Source: Candidatus Solincola jinzensis
Lineage (GTDB): Bacteria; Actinomycetota; Geothermincolia; Geothermincolales; RBG-13-55-18
DNA length: 9,358 nt
Assembly (NCBI GenBank): GCA_015711875.1
Contig: JACVJG010000077.1
Coordinates: forward strand, 1 to 9,358
Reading direction: 5' to 3'
Made by a program: the position numbers and the translations under genes. Shown here piece after piece: positions 1 through 7,038 of this stretch. The notes under the pieces were generated by a model. The model searched no databases. It had not been told where the DNA came from and saw nothing but the letters and a program-made list of their open reading frames with translations. Every line of letters begins with the position of its first letter. Within the stretch, counting starts at the first letter, position 1.

Positions 1-300
1 GGCTCAAAGCGGAGGTTTTCACATCACGCGCAGCTGCGCTCGCGATGTCGACTCCGCCGACAACCCTCCCGGCTGCTGCCTGCAAGCCCGTTCTTCTTCC
101 GGCCCGGGCCGCAAGGTAACGACCTCTCTCGGCGCGCATGAGGCCCTTTCCCGTAACAGACACCCCATCAAGTGCGCCTTCGCTGCGGCCGACCTGGTCG
201 TTCCCGGGCAGGCGGTCGTTCTACGGTCCGTTTGACCCCTTGCGCGGTGGGGATCGCCCTCCCGATAACGACTCTCTGGAGATGGTGGGCTCTTCAGCTT
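1..300. other. Gene-free left flank with a long imperfect hairpin
   Basis: I see no convincing gene here. Open frames on either strand lack the strong G/C third-position bias of the real genes and have no ribosome binding site. The clearest structure is an imperfect inverted repeat at 9-57: GCGGAG (9-14) pairs with CTCCGC (52-57), ACATC (21-25) with GATGT (44-48), and the centre holds the 12-base palindrome GCGCAGCTGCGC (28-39). There is no T-run after it in either direction, so it does not look like a terminator. GGCCCGGGCC at 101-110 is another palindrome. No tRNA-like T-arm was found. The stretch probably combines the end of an upstream unit with the regulatory region of the operon that starts at 348. 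Confidence 0.5.
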
Positions 301-304
301 AGGG

Positions 305-310
305 TATAAT
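305..310 (+). promoter_or_regulatory. Likely -10 box of the operon starting at 348
   Basis: TATAAT at 305-310 is a perfect -10 hexamer. It lies 37 bases before the GTG start of the PHP gene, giving an expected leader of about 30 bases. The position expected for a -35 box (about 282-287, ATGGTG) does not resemble TTGACA, and there is no TG extension. The promoter call therefore rests on the -10 and on placement alone. Confidence 0.45.
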
Positions 311-347
311 AGCGCGGGAAAAAGCCGGACGGAGGAAAGGAAAGCGA

Positions 348-1097
348 GTGGCCGCGGGAAAGGAATACGATATAAAGGTGGACCCGCACGTGCATTCCAT
401 CTCCAGCGGCCACGCCTATTCCACCATCGAGGAGTGCGCACGGGCGGCGGCGGAGAAGGGGCTGGAGGCCTTCGCGGTGGCCGACCACGGCCCGGCCATA
501 CCCGGCTCGGGCAACCTCTACCATTTCTGGAATCTGAAAGTGGTGCCGAGGCGCTGGCACGGCGTGTGGGTGTTGCGCTCGGTGGAGGCCAACATCATCG
601 ACCTCCACGGCAACCTCGACCTCCCGGACAAGGTGTTGGCGAGCCTGGACCTGGTACAGGCGGGCTTGCACCCCTATACCGGCTACGAGGGCGAGGGGAT
701 CGAGGACAACACCGCGGCCCTCCTGGGAGCCATATCGCATCCCCTGGTGGACGTGATCGTGCACCCTGATAACCCCTCCTATGCCGTGGACATGGAGAGG
801 GTGGTGGAGGCGGCGGCCAGGGCGGGCAAGGCCCTAGAGGTGAATAACAGCTCCTTCGTATACACGCGGGAAGGCAGCGGAGATAACTGCCGCCTCATGG
901 CGCGGCTGGCCGCGGAGCGCGGATGCCTCCTCTCGGTGGGCAGCGACGCCCACGTGGCCACCTTTGCAGGAGAATTCTCGCACGCGGTCGAAATATTGCG
1001 GGAAGCTGACGTGGATCCGCGCAGCGTGGTAAACTGCTCCATCGAGAGGCTGGGGGAGTTTCTGGCCTCGCGGGGGAAGACGCTGTCCCTGACATGA
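348..1097 (+). CDS. PHP-domain metallophosphatase, YcdX family
   Basis: This 249-residue protein belongs to the PHP superfamily of trinuclear-zinc phosphatases and closely follows E. coli YcdX in length and motifs. The ligands expected for three metals are all visible: H14-x-H16 near the N terminus, H22 in GHAYST, H47 in ADHGP, E80 in the VEANI motif, H108, H139 in VHPDNP, and D200-x-H202 in GSDAH. The VNNSSF segment (165-170) is also family-typical. There is no signal peptide or membrane segment, so it is cytoplasmic. The start is GTG, with GGAGG at 331-335 and a second purine tract (GGAAAG) closer in; no in-frame ATG lies nearby. YcdX-type proteins hydrolyse phosphate esters, but the natural substrate is not settled, and this sequence does not reveal it. 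Being first in an operon with transketolase subunits suggests sugar phosphates, which is inference. It ends 31 bases before the next gene. Confidence 0.9.
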   Translation: MAAGKEYDIKVDPHVHSISSGHAYSTIEECARAAAEKGLEAFAVADHGPAIPGSGNLYHFWNLKVVPRRWHGVWVLRSVEANIIDLHGNLDLPDKVLASLDLVQAGLHPYTGYEGEGIEDNTAALLGAISHPLVDVIVHPDNPSYAVDMERVVEAAARAGKALEVNNSSFVYTREGSGDNCRLMARLAAERGCLLSVGSDAHVATFAGEFSHAVEILREADVDPRSVVNCSIERLGEFLASRGKTLSLT

Positions 1098-1128
1098 TGA
1101 GGGAAAGGCGGGCGAGGAAGGGAAGAGC

Positions 1129-1998
1129 ATGATCATACCCATGCGCAAACCGGAAGGAGCGGCGGCGAGGGAAGTGGAAGAGAAGGAACTCAGGGAATAC
1201 CTGGAAAAAATCGCCAAAGAAGTACGCTGGGATATCGTGCGCATGATCGGGCTGGCGGGCAGCGGCCACCCCGGCGGCTCGCTCTCCTGCGCGGACATCC
1301 TGGTCTGCCTCTATTTCCACAAGATGAACCACGACCCCAAGAACCCGAACTGGCAACATCGCGACCGCTTCGTGCTCTCCAAGGGGCATGCTGCGCCGGC
1401 TCTCTACGCGGTGCTGGCGAGGAGCGGATACTTCGACCGCGAGGAGCTCTGGAAGCTTCGCCGCCTCGGCTCCATGCTCCAGGGGCACCCAGACCGCCTC
1501 AAGACACCGGGGGTGGAGATCTCCACCGGCTCGCTGGGCCAGGGCCTCGCCGCGGCGGTGGGCATGGCACTGGGGCTGCGAATGGAGGGCAACCCGGCGC
1601 GCGTCTACGCTCTCATCGGGGACGGCGAGAGCCAGGAAGGCGGGATATGGGAGGCGGCCATGCTGGCGGGCCACCAGCGCCTGCGCAACCTCACCGCCAT
1701 CCTGGACAACAACGGGCTGCAGATCGACGGCAGATGTTGCGAGATAGTGGAGCTGGGGGATATCGCCTCCAGGTGGCGGGCCTTCGGTTGGGAGGTCCTG
1801 GAGGTGGACGGCCACGACGTCATGGAGATATGCTCTGCCCTTGACGAGGCGGAGGGTTTCGATCGCCCGGGGATGATCGTCGCCCATACCGTGAAGGGCA
1901 AGGGCGTTTCCTTTATGGAGAACAACGTGGACTTCCATGGCAAGGCTCCCACTCCTGAGGAGATGGAGAAGGCCTTGAAGGAGATCGAAGGCTCTTGA
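1129..1998 (+). CDS. Transketolase, N-terminal (thiamine diphosphate-binding) subunit
   Basis: This 289-residue protein is the N-terminal half of a split transketolase, which with its partner moves two-carbon ketol units between sugar phosphates in the non-oxidative pentose phosphate pathway. Visible motifs are AGSGHPGGS (43-51), [26 protein letters not shown] with GMALG, and the diphosphate/Mg-binding signature GDGES (164-168) followed about 30 residues later by N194-N195. Near the C terminus are [12 protein letters not shown] and [10 protein letters not shown], also typical. The ATG at 1129 follows a purine-rich GGAAGGGAAGAG tract; M5 at 1141 is an alternative start. The C-terminal subunit begins inside its stop codon, so the two halves should be made together. 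Split transketolases are common in archaea and several bacterial lineages. Related split enzymes act on other sugars, so xylulose-5-phosphate specificity is assumed rather than shown. Confidence 0.93.
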   Translation: MIIPMRKPEGAAAREVEEKELREYLEKIAKEVRWDIVRMIGLAGSGHPGGSLSCADILVCLYFHKMNHDPKNPNWQHRDRFVLSKGHAAPALYAVLARSGYFDREELWKLRRLGSMLQGHPDRLKTPGVEISTGSLGQGLAAAVGMALGLRMEGNPARVYALIGDGESQEGGIWEAAMLAGHQRLRNLTAILDNNGLQIDGRCCEIVELGDIASRWRAFGWEVLEVDGHDVMEICSALDEAEGFDRPGMIVAHTVKGKGVSFMENNVDFHGKAPTPEEMEKALKEIEGS

Positions 1999-2984
1999 CG
2001 GCGCAGCGGGAGACGAGGAACACCAGGGACGGATACGCCGCGGCCCTGCTGGAGCTGGGGGAAAAGGACGAGCGTATCGTGGTCCTGGATGCGGACCTCG
2101 CCAAATCCACCCAGACGGAGAAATTCAAGCTGCGCTTCCCGGAGCGTTTCGTGGACTGTGGGGTGGCGGAGCAGAACCTCATGGCCACGGCGGCGGGGCT
2201 CGCGGCCACGGGCAAGATCGTCTTCGCCTCCACCTTCGCCGTTTTCGCCACCGGCCGAGCCTATGACCAGGTGAGAAACACCATCGCCTATTCCGATCTG
2301 GACGTGAAGATCTGCGCCAGCCACGGCGGCATCACGGTGGGGGAAGATGGCTCCTCGCACCAGGCTTTGGAGGACATCACCCTCATGCGGGCCATCCCGC
2401 GCATGAAGGTGGTGGTGCCCGCGGACTATTACGAGACCCGGGAGGCGGTGAAGGCGCTGGCCTATATCAGGGGCCCGGCCTACGTGCGCATCGGGCGCCC
2501 CAAGGTCCCGGTCATCTTCGACGAAGGGTACCGTTTCGAGTTCGGGAAGGCGCGCGTGATGCGCGGGGGGCGGGACGTGACCGTGATCGCCTGCGGGTAC
2601 ATGCTCCACCAGGCCCTGGACGCGGCGGAGGAGCTGGCGCGCGAGGGGATAGAGGCGGAGGTCCTGAACCTGCACACCATAAAGCCCCTGGACCGCGAGG
2701 GCATCCTGGAGTCGGTGTCGCGCACCCGACGGGTGGTGACCTGCGAGGAGCACACCGTCCTGGGAGGTGTCGGGAGCGCCGTCGCCGAACTCCTGGTAGA
2801 GGAGATGCCCGTGCCCATGCGCATGATAGGCATACGGGACAGTTTCGGCACCTCAGGTTCCGCCGAGGAGCTGGTGGAACATTTCGGGCTGGACGCCCGT
2901 CACATCGCCGAAGTGGTGCGGGGCTTCCTGGCATCCTGGCGGGAAGGCAAGCGAGGCTCCGCCGTCACAGACGAGGGGAGATGA
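1995..2984 (+). CDS. Transketolase, C-terminal (pyrimidine-binding) subunit
   Basis: This 329-residue protein is the C-terminal half of the split transketolase, with the pyrimidine-binding domain first and the transketolase C domain second. The catalytic Glu that activates thiamine diphosphate is E59 in CGVAEQNLM. Other marks are DADLAKST (32-39), the [16 protein letters not shown] motif with H110 and H122 (typical of transketolase and DXP-synthase-like pyrimidine domains), [11 protein letters not shown], and the C-domain CEEHTVLGG and [11 protein letters not shown] motifs. The start is TTG at 1995, overlapping the upstream stop as TTGA, with AAGGAG at 1978-1983 eleven bases before. The next in-frame Met lies well inside the domain, so TTG is the sensible start. 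The overlap indicates translational coupling and a fixed ratio of the halves. The gene ends 6 bases before ftsE. Confidence 0.93.
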   Translation: MTAQRETRNTRDGYAAALLELGEKDERIVVLDADLAKSTQTEKFKLRFPERFVDCGVAEQNLMATAAGLAATGKIVFASTFAVFATGRAYDQVRNTIAYSDLDVKICASHGGITVGEDGSSHQALEDITLMRAIPRMKVVVPADYYETREAVKALAYIRGPAYVRIGRPKVPVIFDEGYRFEFGKARVMRGGRDVTVIACGYMLHQALDAAEELAREGIEAEVLNLHTIKPLDREGILESVSRTRRVVTCEEHTVLGGVGSAVAELLVEEMPVPMRMIGIRDSFGTSGSAEELVEHFGLDARHIAEVVRGFLASWREGKRGSAVTDEGR

Positions 2985-2990
2985 TGAGAA

Positions 2991-3674
2991 GTGATCCGTA
3001 TGCGAAGGGTCACCAAAATATACAAGGGCAACGTATATGCCCTCGAGGATATCACCCTGGATATCGAGAAAGGGGAGTTCGCCTTCCTGGTGGGGCCCTC
3101 CGGCTCGGGGAAGAGCACCTTCATCAAGCTGCTCATCAAGGAGGAGGAGCCTACCAGCGGGCAGATCTACATCGCCGACACCAACATCAGCCAGCTGCGC
3201 AAGTGGAAGGTGCCTTACCTGCGCCGCAAGATAGGGTGCGTGTTCCAGGACTTCAAGCTCCTCCCCCACAAAACCGTTTATCAGAACGTGGCCTACGCCA
3301 TGGAGGTGACGGGGAAATCGCGCCGCCTGGCGGAGCAACAGGTGCCGGAGGTGCTCAAGCTGGTGGGGCTGGGGCACAAGCTGGACGCCTTCCCGGACGA
3401 GCTCTCCGGGGGCGAGCAGCAGCGCGTGGCCATAGCGCGAGCCTTCATCAACCGTCCCCCCATCCTGCTGGCCGACGAGCCCACCGGGAACGTGGACCCC
3501 TCGCTCGCGGAGGGCATAGTCCGCCTGCTGGAGAGGATAAACGAGGCGGGCACCACGGTGATCATGGCCACCCACGACAAGGCCATCGTGAACACCTTCA
3601 GGAAGCGGGTGATCGCGCTGGAGAACGGGCGCATCATCCGGGACCAGGACAGGGGCGTGTACGGTTATGAATAA
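2991..3674 (+). CDS. ftsE: Cell division ATP-binding protein FtsE
   Basis: This 227-residue ABC ATPase is FtsE, the cytoplasmic engine of the FtsEX complex, which sits at the division septum and switches on peptidoglycan hydrolases outside the membrane. It has Walker A GPSGSGKS (35-42, K41), Q-loop Q86 in CVFQDFKLLP, the signature LSGGEQQR (138-145), Walker B ILLADEP (158-164) and switch H195 in ATHD. The ADEPTGNVDP and KLLPHKTVYQNV stretches are characteristic of FtsE rather than of general ABC transporters. The start is GTG at 2991, only 6 bases after the transketolase stop, with the purine-rich GAGGGGAG tract upstream; ATG at 3000 is a possible alternative. The end overlaps ftsX by 8 bases, the usual coupled arrangement. 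No prfB lies upstream, unlike in many other bacteria, and transketolase takes that place. Confidence 0.97.
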   Translation: MIRMRRVTKIYKGNVYALEDITLDIEKGEFAFLVGPSGSGKSTFIKLLIKEEEPTSGQIYIADTNISQLRKWKVPYLRRKIGCVFQDFKLLPHKTVYQNVAYAMEVTGKSRRLAEQQVPEVLKLVGLGHKLDAFPDELSGGEQQRVAIARAFINRPPILLADEPTGNVDPSLAEGIVRLLERINEAGTTVIMATHDKAIVNTFRKRVIALENGRIIRDQDRGVYGYE

Positions 3675-4566
3675 GATCGCCTATTTCGCCTCCGAGACCT
3701 GGGCCTCCCTGCGCAAGAACCTCATCCTCGCCGTGGCCGCCATCGCGGTGGTGGCGGTCTCCCTGGGCATTCTGGGCATGGTGGTCATGGGCTGGAACAT
3801 GTTTAGCAACATGATCAAGAACGCCGAGCGCAAAGTGGGGGAGGTGGACATCTACCTCTCGGACCTCACCACCGAGGAGGAGCGCGCGGCCATCGAGGCC
3901 TTCCTGGTGAGCATCCCCGAGGTGGATCCCACTAAGGTCACCTACAAGACCAAGGACCAGGCCCTGCAGGAGTTCAAGGAGAGGTTCAAGGACCAGCCGG
4001 AGCTGTGGGAATATATCGACGAGAACCCCCTGCCCAACTCCTACGAGCTCATGACCAAGGATCCCAAGGACGTGGGACTGGTGGTGAGCAGGATAAACAA
4101 CGAGGCCCCATACCGCGATCGCATCGAGGACGTGAAATCCGCCAGCTCGGCCATCGAGAAACTGGAGAACATATTCGATAAGTTCAGGCAGATCGGCATC
4201 GTGGGCGTCATCGCCCTCGCTATCGTGGCCGTGCTCCTGGTGTCGGTGACCATCCAGGTGGCCATCTTCGCCCGGCGCCGCGAGATCGGGATCATGAAAC
4301 TGGTGGGCGCCACCAACTGGTTCATCCGCTGGCCCTTCGTCCTGGAAGGTGTCTCCGAAGGCCTGGTGGGTTCCGCCGTGGCCATTCTGGTGGCCCTGGC
4401 GGTAAAGGTGTGGATATTGGACAAGCTCATCGAGAACCTGCAGTTCCTGCGCCTTTCCCTGTCTCCAGGCCTGCTGGCGGTGCTCTTTCCGTGCATGGTC
4501 CTGGGGGGAGTGGTCATCGGGGCGCTGGGAAGCGCCTACGCGCTGGGCCGTTTCCTGGAGGTGTGA
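3667..4566 (+). CDS. ftsX: Cell division protein FtsX, membrane subunit of FtsEX
   Basis: This 299-residue membrane protein is FtsX, the partner of FtsE. It has the expected four-helix topology: a cytoplasmic N-terminal tail, TM1 at about 18-42, a large extracytoplasmic domain at about 45-172, then TM2 (about 176-200), TM3 (about 224-250) and TM4 (about 267-292). Family marks are NPLPNSYEL (120-128) in the outer domain and RREIGIMKLVGAT (204-216) with FVLEG in the cytoplasmic loop after TM2, which contacts the ATPase. FtsX passes the ATPase cycle to outer cell-wall hydrolases or their adaptors (RipC in mycobacteria, CwlO in Bacillus). No such hydrolase gene is visible here. The ATG start lies within the last codons of ftsE. 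It is followed by TGATAA, two stops in different frames. Confidence 0.96.
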   Translation: MNKIAYFASETWASLRKNLILAVAAIAVVAVSLGILGMVVMGWNMFSNMIKNAERKVGEVDIYLSDLTTEEERAAIEAFLVSIPEVDPTKVTYKTKDQALQEFKERFKDQPELWEYIDENPLPNSYELMTKDPKDVGLVVSRINNEAPYRDRIEDVKSASSAIEKLENIFDKFRQIGIVGVIALAIVAVLLVSVTIQVAIFARRREIGIMKLVGATNWFIRWPFVLEGVSEGLVGSAVAILVALAVKVWILDKLIENLQFLRLSLSPGLLAVLFPCMVLGGVVIGALGSAYALGRFLEV

Positions 4567-4620
4567 TAACGCGCCACGGACGCCGGTGAGCACGGAGCGC
4601 AGTGGAGGCAGGCGGTTGAA

Positions 4621-5952
4621 GTGGAGGAACTGAAAGAGCCCCTCGCCGACGACAGGCGTCGCCGCGATCGCCTTATCATCGTTATATCCATCCTGCTTTC
4701 GCTTTTTCTGGTGGGCTCCTGCTTCGCGGTGCCCTATCTCCTGACCAGGGATAAAACCCCGCACTCGACGCAGGATAAAGACAGCCGGCCCAGGTCGAGC
4801 GCTGGCGCCGAAGAGGACGGATCCGCGCGGGAGCTGGAGAAGTCCCTGCTGGAAAGCGACGCCTATACGCGGGCCCAGGATATCGTGGAGGCCAACTACG
4901 TTGACGAGGTGGACGAGGACCTCCTTCTGGGTTCCGCGGCAAGGGGCATACGGCGTCTCCATGGGGAGGAGGCGGGGGAGGAGGCGCTGGTAGAGAGGGG
5001 AATCACCGCCATGATCGACTCCCTGGACGACCCCTTTTCCTCCTACATGAACGCCGATGATCTCGCCATGCTGGATACCCAGCTCTCGGGGCGGCTCTCG
5101 GGAGTGGGGGTAGCCCTGGAGAAGGTGAAGAACGAGGTGAGGGTGACGCGTGTGCTCGAGGGCACTCCCGCCCATGAAGCGGGCCTGCAGGAGGGGGACA
5201 TAGTCAAGGAAGTGGACGGCAGAGCGCTCGAGGGTATGGAGCTGGAGGAGGCGGTCTTCCTCATACGCGGACCGGAGGGGACCACGGTACGCCTGGGGAT
5301 CGTGAGGCCCCCTTCCCTGGAAGTCACCTATTACGATATCGTGCGCAGGGAAATAGAGATACAGGTGATAGCTAGCGAGTTACGGGAGGGAGACGTAGGG
5401 TACCTGCGCCTCTCCGACTGGACGGAGGACGCGCAGGAGAAGATGTCGCAGGCCCTCTCCGATCTGGCTTCAAGGGGGGCGAAGTCCCTGGTGATAGACT
5501 TGCGGTCGAATCCCGGTGGCTATATGGAGCCTGCCATCAGGGCGGCGGATATGTTCCTGCGCGACGGCGTCATCGTCTCCTCGCGGGGGCGCGTCGCCGG
5601 AGCCACGCGCGATTACCGGGCGGACGCGGATGTGGAATGGGACCTCCCGGTGGTGGTGCTCATCAACCGCGGCACGGCCAGTTCCTCCGAGATCTTCTCC
5701 GCCGCCCTGCGCGAGAACGAGCGATGCGTGCTGGTGGGGGAGACCACATTCGGCAAGGGCTCCATACAGAAGATCTTCCGCCAGGAGGACGGTACCGGGC
5801 TTCGCCTCACCATAGCCCGCTACTATACCCCCAGCGGCTCCAGCATAGACGACGAGGGCATCGCCCCGGATGTGGCGGTGAAAAACCCCGTGGTGGGCGA
5901 GGAGGACCTCCAGCTCGAAAAGGCCCTGGAGGTCGCCCGCTCCGGTTTTTAG
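4621..5952 (+). CDS. S41 family C-terminal processing protease (CtpA/CtpB-like)
   Basis: This 443-residue protein is a secreted or membrane-anchored carboxyl-terminal processing protease. After a basic N-terminal tail (RRRRDR, 12-17) comes a hydrophobic segment at about 18-41, then a linker, a PDZ domain at about 155-235 (GVGVALEK onward, with GTPAHEAGLQEGD), and the S41 catalytic domain. The Ser-Lys dyad is visible: S354 in GTASSSE and K379 in FGKGS, 25 residues apart as in E. coli Tsp and B. subtilis CtpB. The hydrophobic segment contains VGSC (31-34), a weak lipobox, so it may be a lipoprotein. The start is GTG, with GGAGG at 4604-4608; no usable ATG lies nearby. It sits 54 bases after ftsX. 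An ftsE-ftsX-ctp order also occurs in Bacillus, suggesting it trims wall enzymes or division proteins, which is inference. A strong terminator follows its stop. Confidence 0.93.
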   Translation: MEELKEPLADDRRRRDRLIIVISILLSLFLVGSCFAVPYLLTRDKTPHSTQDKDSRPRSSAGAEEDGSARELEKSLLESDAYTRAQDIVEANYVDEVDEDLLLGSAARGIRRLHGEEAGEEALVERGITAMIDSLDDPFSSYMNADDLAMLDTQLSGRLSGVGVALEKVKNEVRVTRVLEGTPAHEAGLQEGDIVKEVDGRALEGMELEEAVFLIRGPEGTTVRLGIVRPPSLEVTYYDIVRREIEIQVIASELREGDVGYLRLSDWTEDAQEKMSQALSDLASRGAKSLVIDLRSNPGGYMEPAIRAADMFLRDGVIVSSRGRVAGATRDYRADADVEWDLPVVVLINRGTASSSEIFSAALRENERCVLVGETTFGKGSIQKIFRQEDGTGLRLTIARYYTPSGSSIDDEGIAPDVAVKNPVVGEEDLQLEKALEVARSGF

Positions 5953-5963
5953 GATGATGAAAA

Positions 5964-5988
5964 GGCCCCTTACGGGGCCCGGTTTTTT
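5964..5988 (+). terminator. Rho-independent terminator of the left operon, possibly bidirectional
   Basis: GGCCCC (5964-5969), loop TTAC, and GGGGCC (5974-5979), then CGG and six T residues (5983-5988), form a textbook terminator 11 bases after the protease stop. Read on the - strand the same stem is followed by TTTT (5963-5960 side), so it probably also stops ssrA transcription. The T-run touches the tmRNA 3' CCA exactly, so the two convergent units share it. Confidence 0.9.
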
Positions 5989-6333
5989 GGTGGAGGCGGG
6001 GGGAGTCGAACCCCCGTCCAGAAATCCGGCCGGGTGGGCTCTACGAGCGTATCCGCCGCTTCGTATTTCGCCACCGGATCGCCCGGCGGAGGGCATGCCG
6101 ATGGCTATCCCGTTAAGGTTGTCCCTCGGCCTTTACGGGAGTGGGGCCTCGGTGATCCCGCTGCATGACGCCCCTTCCCCGGTCGCGGGCCTCCCGGGGA
6201 GGAACGGGCCGCTTAAGCGGCCAGAGCCAACTCGCTGTCGGCGTCTATTGGTTTTCCCGCTTGTTAACGAGGCTCGGGTCCCCGGCTCGCTCCCGCGCCG
6301 GCCGCCGATCCCTGTCGAAGCCGTTTCGCCCCC
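5988..6333 (-). ncRNA. ssrA: Transfer-messenger RNA (tmRNA)
   Basis: This is a one-piece tmRNA of 346 bases, which with SmpB rescues ribosomes stalled on mRNAs lacking a stop codon. On the - strand the 5' end GGGGGCG pairs with CGCCTCC at the 3' end (one G-U) to form the 7-bp tRNA-like acceptor stem, followed by discriminator A and an encoded CCA. The 5' region GAAACGGCTTCGAC matches the conserved D-arm-like part. The T-arm is GGGGGTTCGACTCCCCC. The tag frame lies at 6260-6213 and its UAA sits in the loop of the hairpin GGCCGC-TTAA-GCGGCC (6207-6222), equivalent to helix 5. The remainder is GC-rich and compatible with downstream pseudoknots, which I did not fold in full. The end points are set by the acceptor-stem pairing and are reliable to about a base. 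Confidence 0.96.
6213..6260 (-). other. tmRNA tag-peptide reading frame
   Basis: Read on the - strand from GCG (6260-6258) to TAA (6215-6213), this encodes AGKPIDADSELALAA. The ending LALAA matches the ALAA terminus common to tmRNA tags and read by ClpXP. The AGK opening and 15-residue length parallel the Bacillus subtilis tag. An alternative resume codon is the internal GCC (6242-6240), preceded by TAGAC much as E. coli GCA is preceded by TAGUC, which would give a shorter ADSELALAA. I prefer the longer tag but cannot exclude the shorter. Confidence 0.75.
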
Positions 6334-6367
6334 ATGTTTTCAAAGTACATTACGTTTCAGCAATTCC

Positions 6368-6373
6368 ATTGTA
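6368..6373 (-). promoter_or_regulatory. Candidate -10 box for ssrA
   Basis: On the - strand TACAAT (6373-6368) would start transcription near 6361, leaving a leader of about 28 bases to be removed by RNase P at 6333. No good -35 box is seen at the right distance. An alternative TACTTT nearer the mature 5' end is a poorer match. Transcription from the smpB promoter could also reach ssrA. Confidence 0.3.
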
Positions 6374-6391
6374 ACCCCTTTTGCAACTCCC

Positions 6392-6446
6392 GCGCATGAT
6401 CTAGGAATTGCCCTTTTGCGCATGTTGGCCCCTTCGCAGGCGCATG
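6392..6446 (-). repeat. Three direct copies of GCGCATG upstream of ssrA
   Basis: GCGCATG occurs at 6392-6398, 6418-6424 and 6440-6446, all in the same orientation (CATGCGC toward ssrA), with start-to-start spacings of 26 and 22 bases. On the - strand each is followed within a few bases by a related purine tract (GCGAAGGGG, AAAAGGG, GCAAAAGGGG). The heptamer also occurs singly elsewhere in the window, including inside coding regions, so the clustering rather than the word is notable. It lies between smpB and the candidate ssrA -10 box, where a regulator might bind. Confidence 0.4.
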
Positions 6447-6558
6447 AAGCATAACGGAGATGATGGAAGGCGGGTCCGTGCTCGGCGGCGGATGGGAGCC
6501 GTAAGCCGGGAGCGGGCCTCCCTCGCCCGACGCGCGGACTGTGCATATCATGCCGGAC

Positions 6559-7038
6559 TTATTCCCGGCCGCGCTTGCCCCTGCCGGCTTCCTTCAGCGA
6601 GCGCTCCAGGTCGCGCCGCGCCTCCCTCTCCATGATGTCCCGGCGCCGGTCCGCCTTCGCCTTTCCCCTCGCCAGCCCCAACTCCACCTTTATCCTGCCC
6701 CTCTCGTTAAGGTATAGCCTGAGGGGGATGAGGGTGTACCCCTTCTCGGTGACCTTGCCCTCCAGCCTGCGCAATTCGTCCTTGTGCATCAACACCTTGC
6801 GCGGCCGCAGCGGGTCGTGGTTGAAGGCGCCGCCATGGCTGTAGGGGGAGACATGCATGTTCTCAAGGAAAAGCTCCCCGCCGCTCATCCTGGCGAAGCT
6901 GTCGCGCAGGTTGGCCCTTCCCTCGCGGATGGACTTGACCTCCGAGCCGAGCAGCGAGAGGCCGGCCTCGTACTTCTCCTCTATATGATAATCGTGCCTG
7001 GCCTTGCGGTTCTCTGCCAGGGTCCTTACGCTTCCCAT
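6559..7038 (-). CDS. smpB: SsrA-binding protein SmpB
   Basis: This 159-residue protein is SmpB, which binds the tRNA-like part of tmRNA and stands in for the missing codon-anticodon helix during ribosome rescue. The N-terminal ENRKARHDYHIEEKYEAG stretch, the LLGSEVKSIREGRANLRDSF motif (about 29-48), the GYTLIPLRLY strand and the basic C-terminal tail (122-159) are all diagnostic. The ATG start follows the purine tract GGAAAGGAAAGG. It lies directly upstream of ssrA on the same strand, the common arrangement. One oddity: in the tail motif usually written GKK-x-H/Y-DKR, this protein reads GKAKADRRR, so the His or Tyr that acts in the decoding centre (His136 in E. coli) is Ala129. The rest of the tail (DIMEREARRDLERSLK) looks normal. 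Unusually for actinobacteria, smpB faces away from ftsEX instead of following it. Confidence 0.97.
   Translation of the reverse strand: MGSVRTLAENRKARHDYHIEEKYEAGLSLLGSEVKSIREGRANLRDSFARMSGGELFLENMHVSPYSHGGAFNHDPLRPRKVLMHKDELRRLEGKVTEKGYTLIPLRLYLNERGRIKVELGLARGKAKADRRRDIMEREARRDLERSLKEAGRGKRGRE

Noticed and set aside
19..441. Open frame of 140 codons on the - strand at the left edge
   Set aside because: It extends antisense into the PHP gene, is dominated by Arg and Pro, and lacks a ribosome binding site.
3634..5175. Long open frame on the - strand (over 500 codons) opposite ftsX and the protease
   Set aside because: It lies antisense to two clear genes, has no recognisable domain, and is rich in His and Gly as expected from reading GC-biased codons backwards. 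Similar antisense frames at 895-1938 and 1605-2753 are rejected for the same reason.
5954..6454. Open frame of 166 codons on the + strand
   Set aside because: It runs through the terminator and antisense to the whole tmRNA, has no ribosome binding site and no domain.
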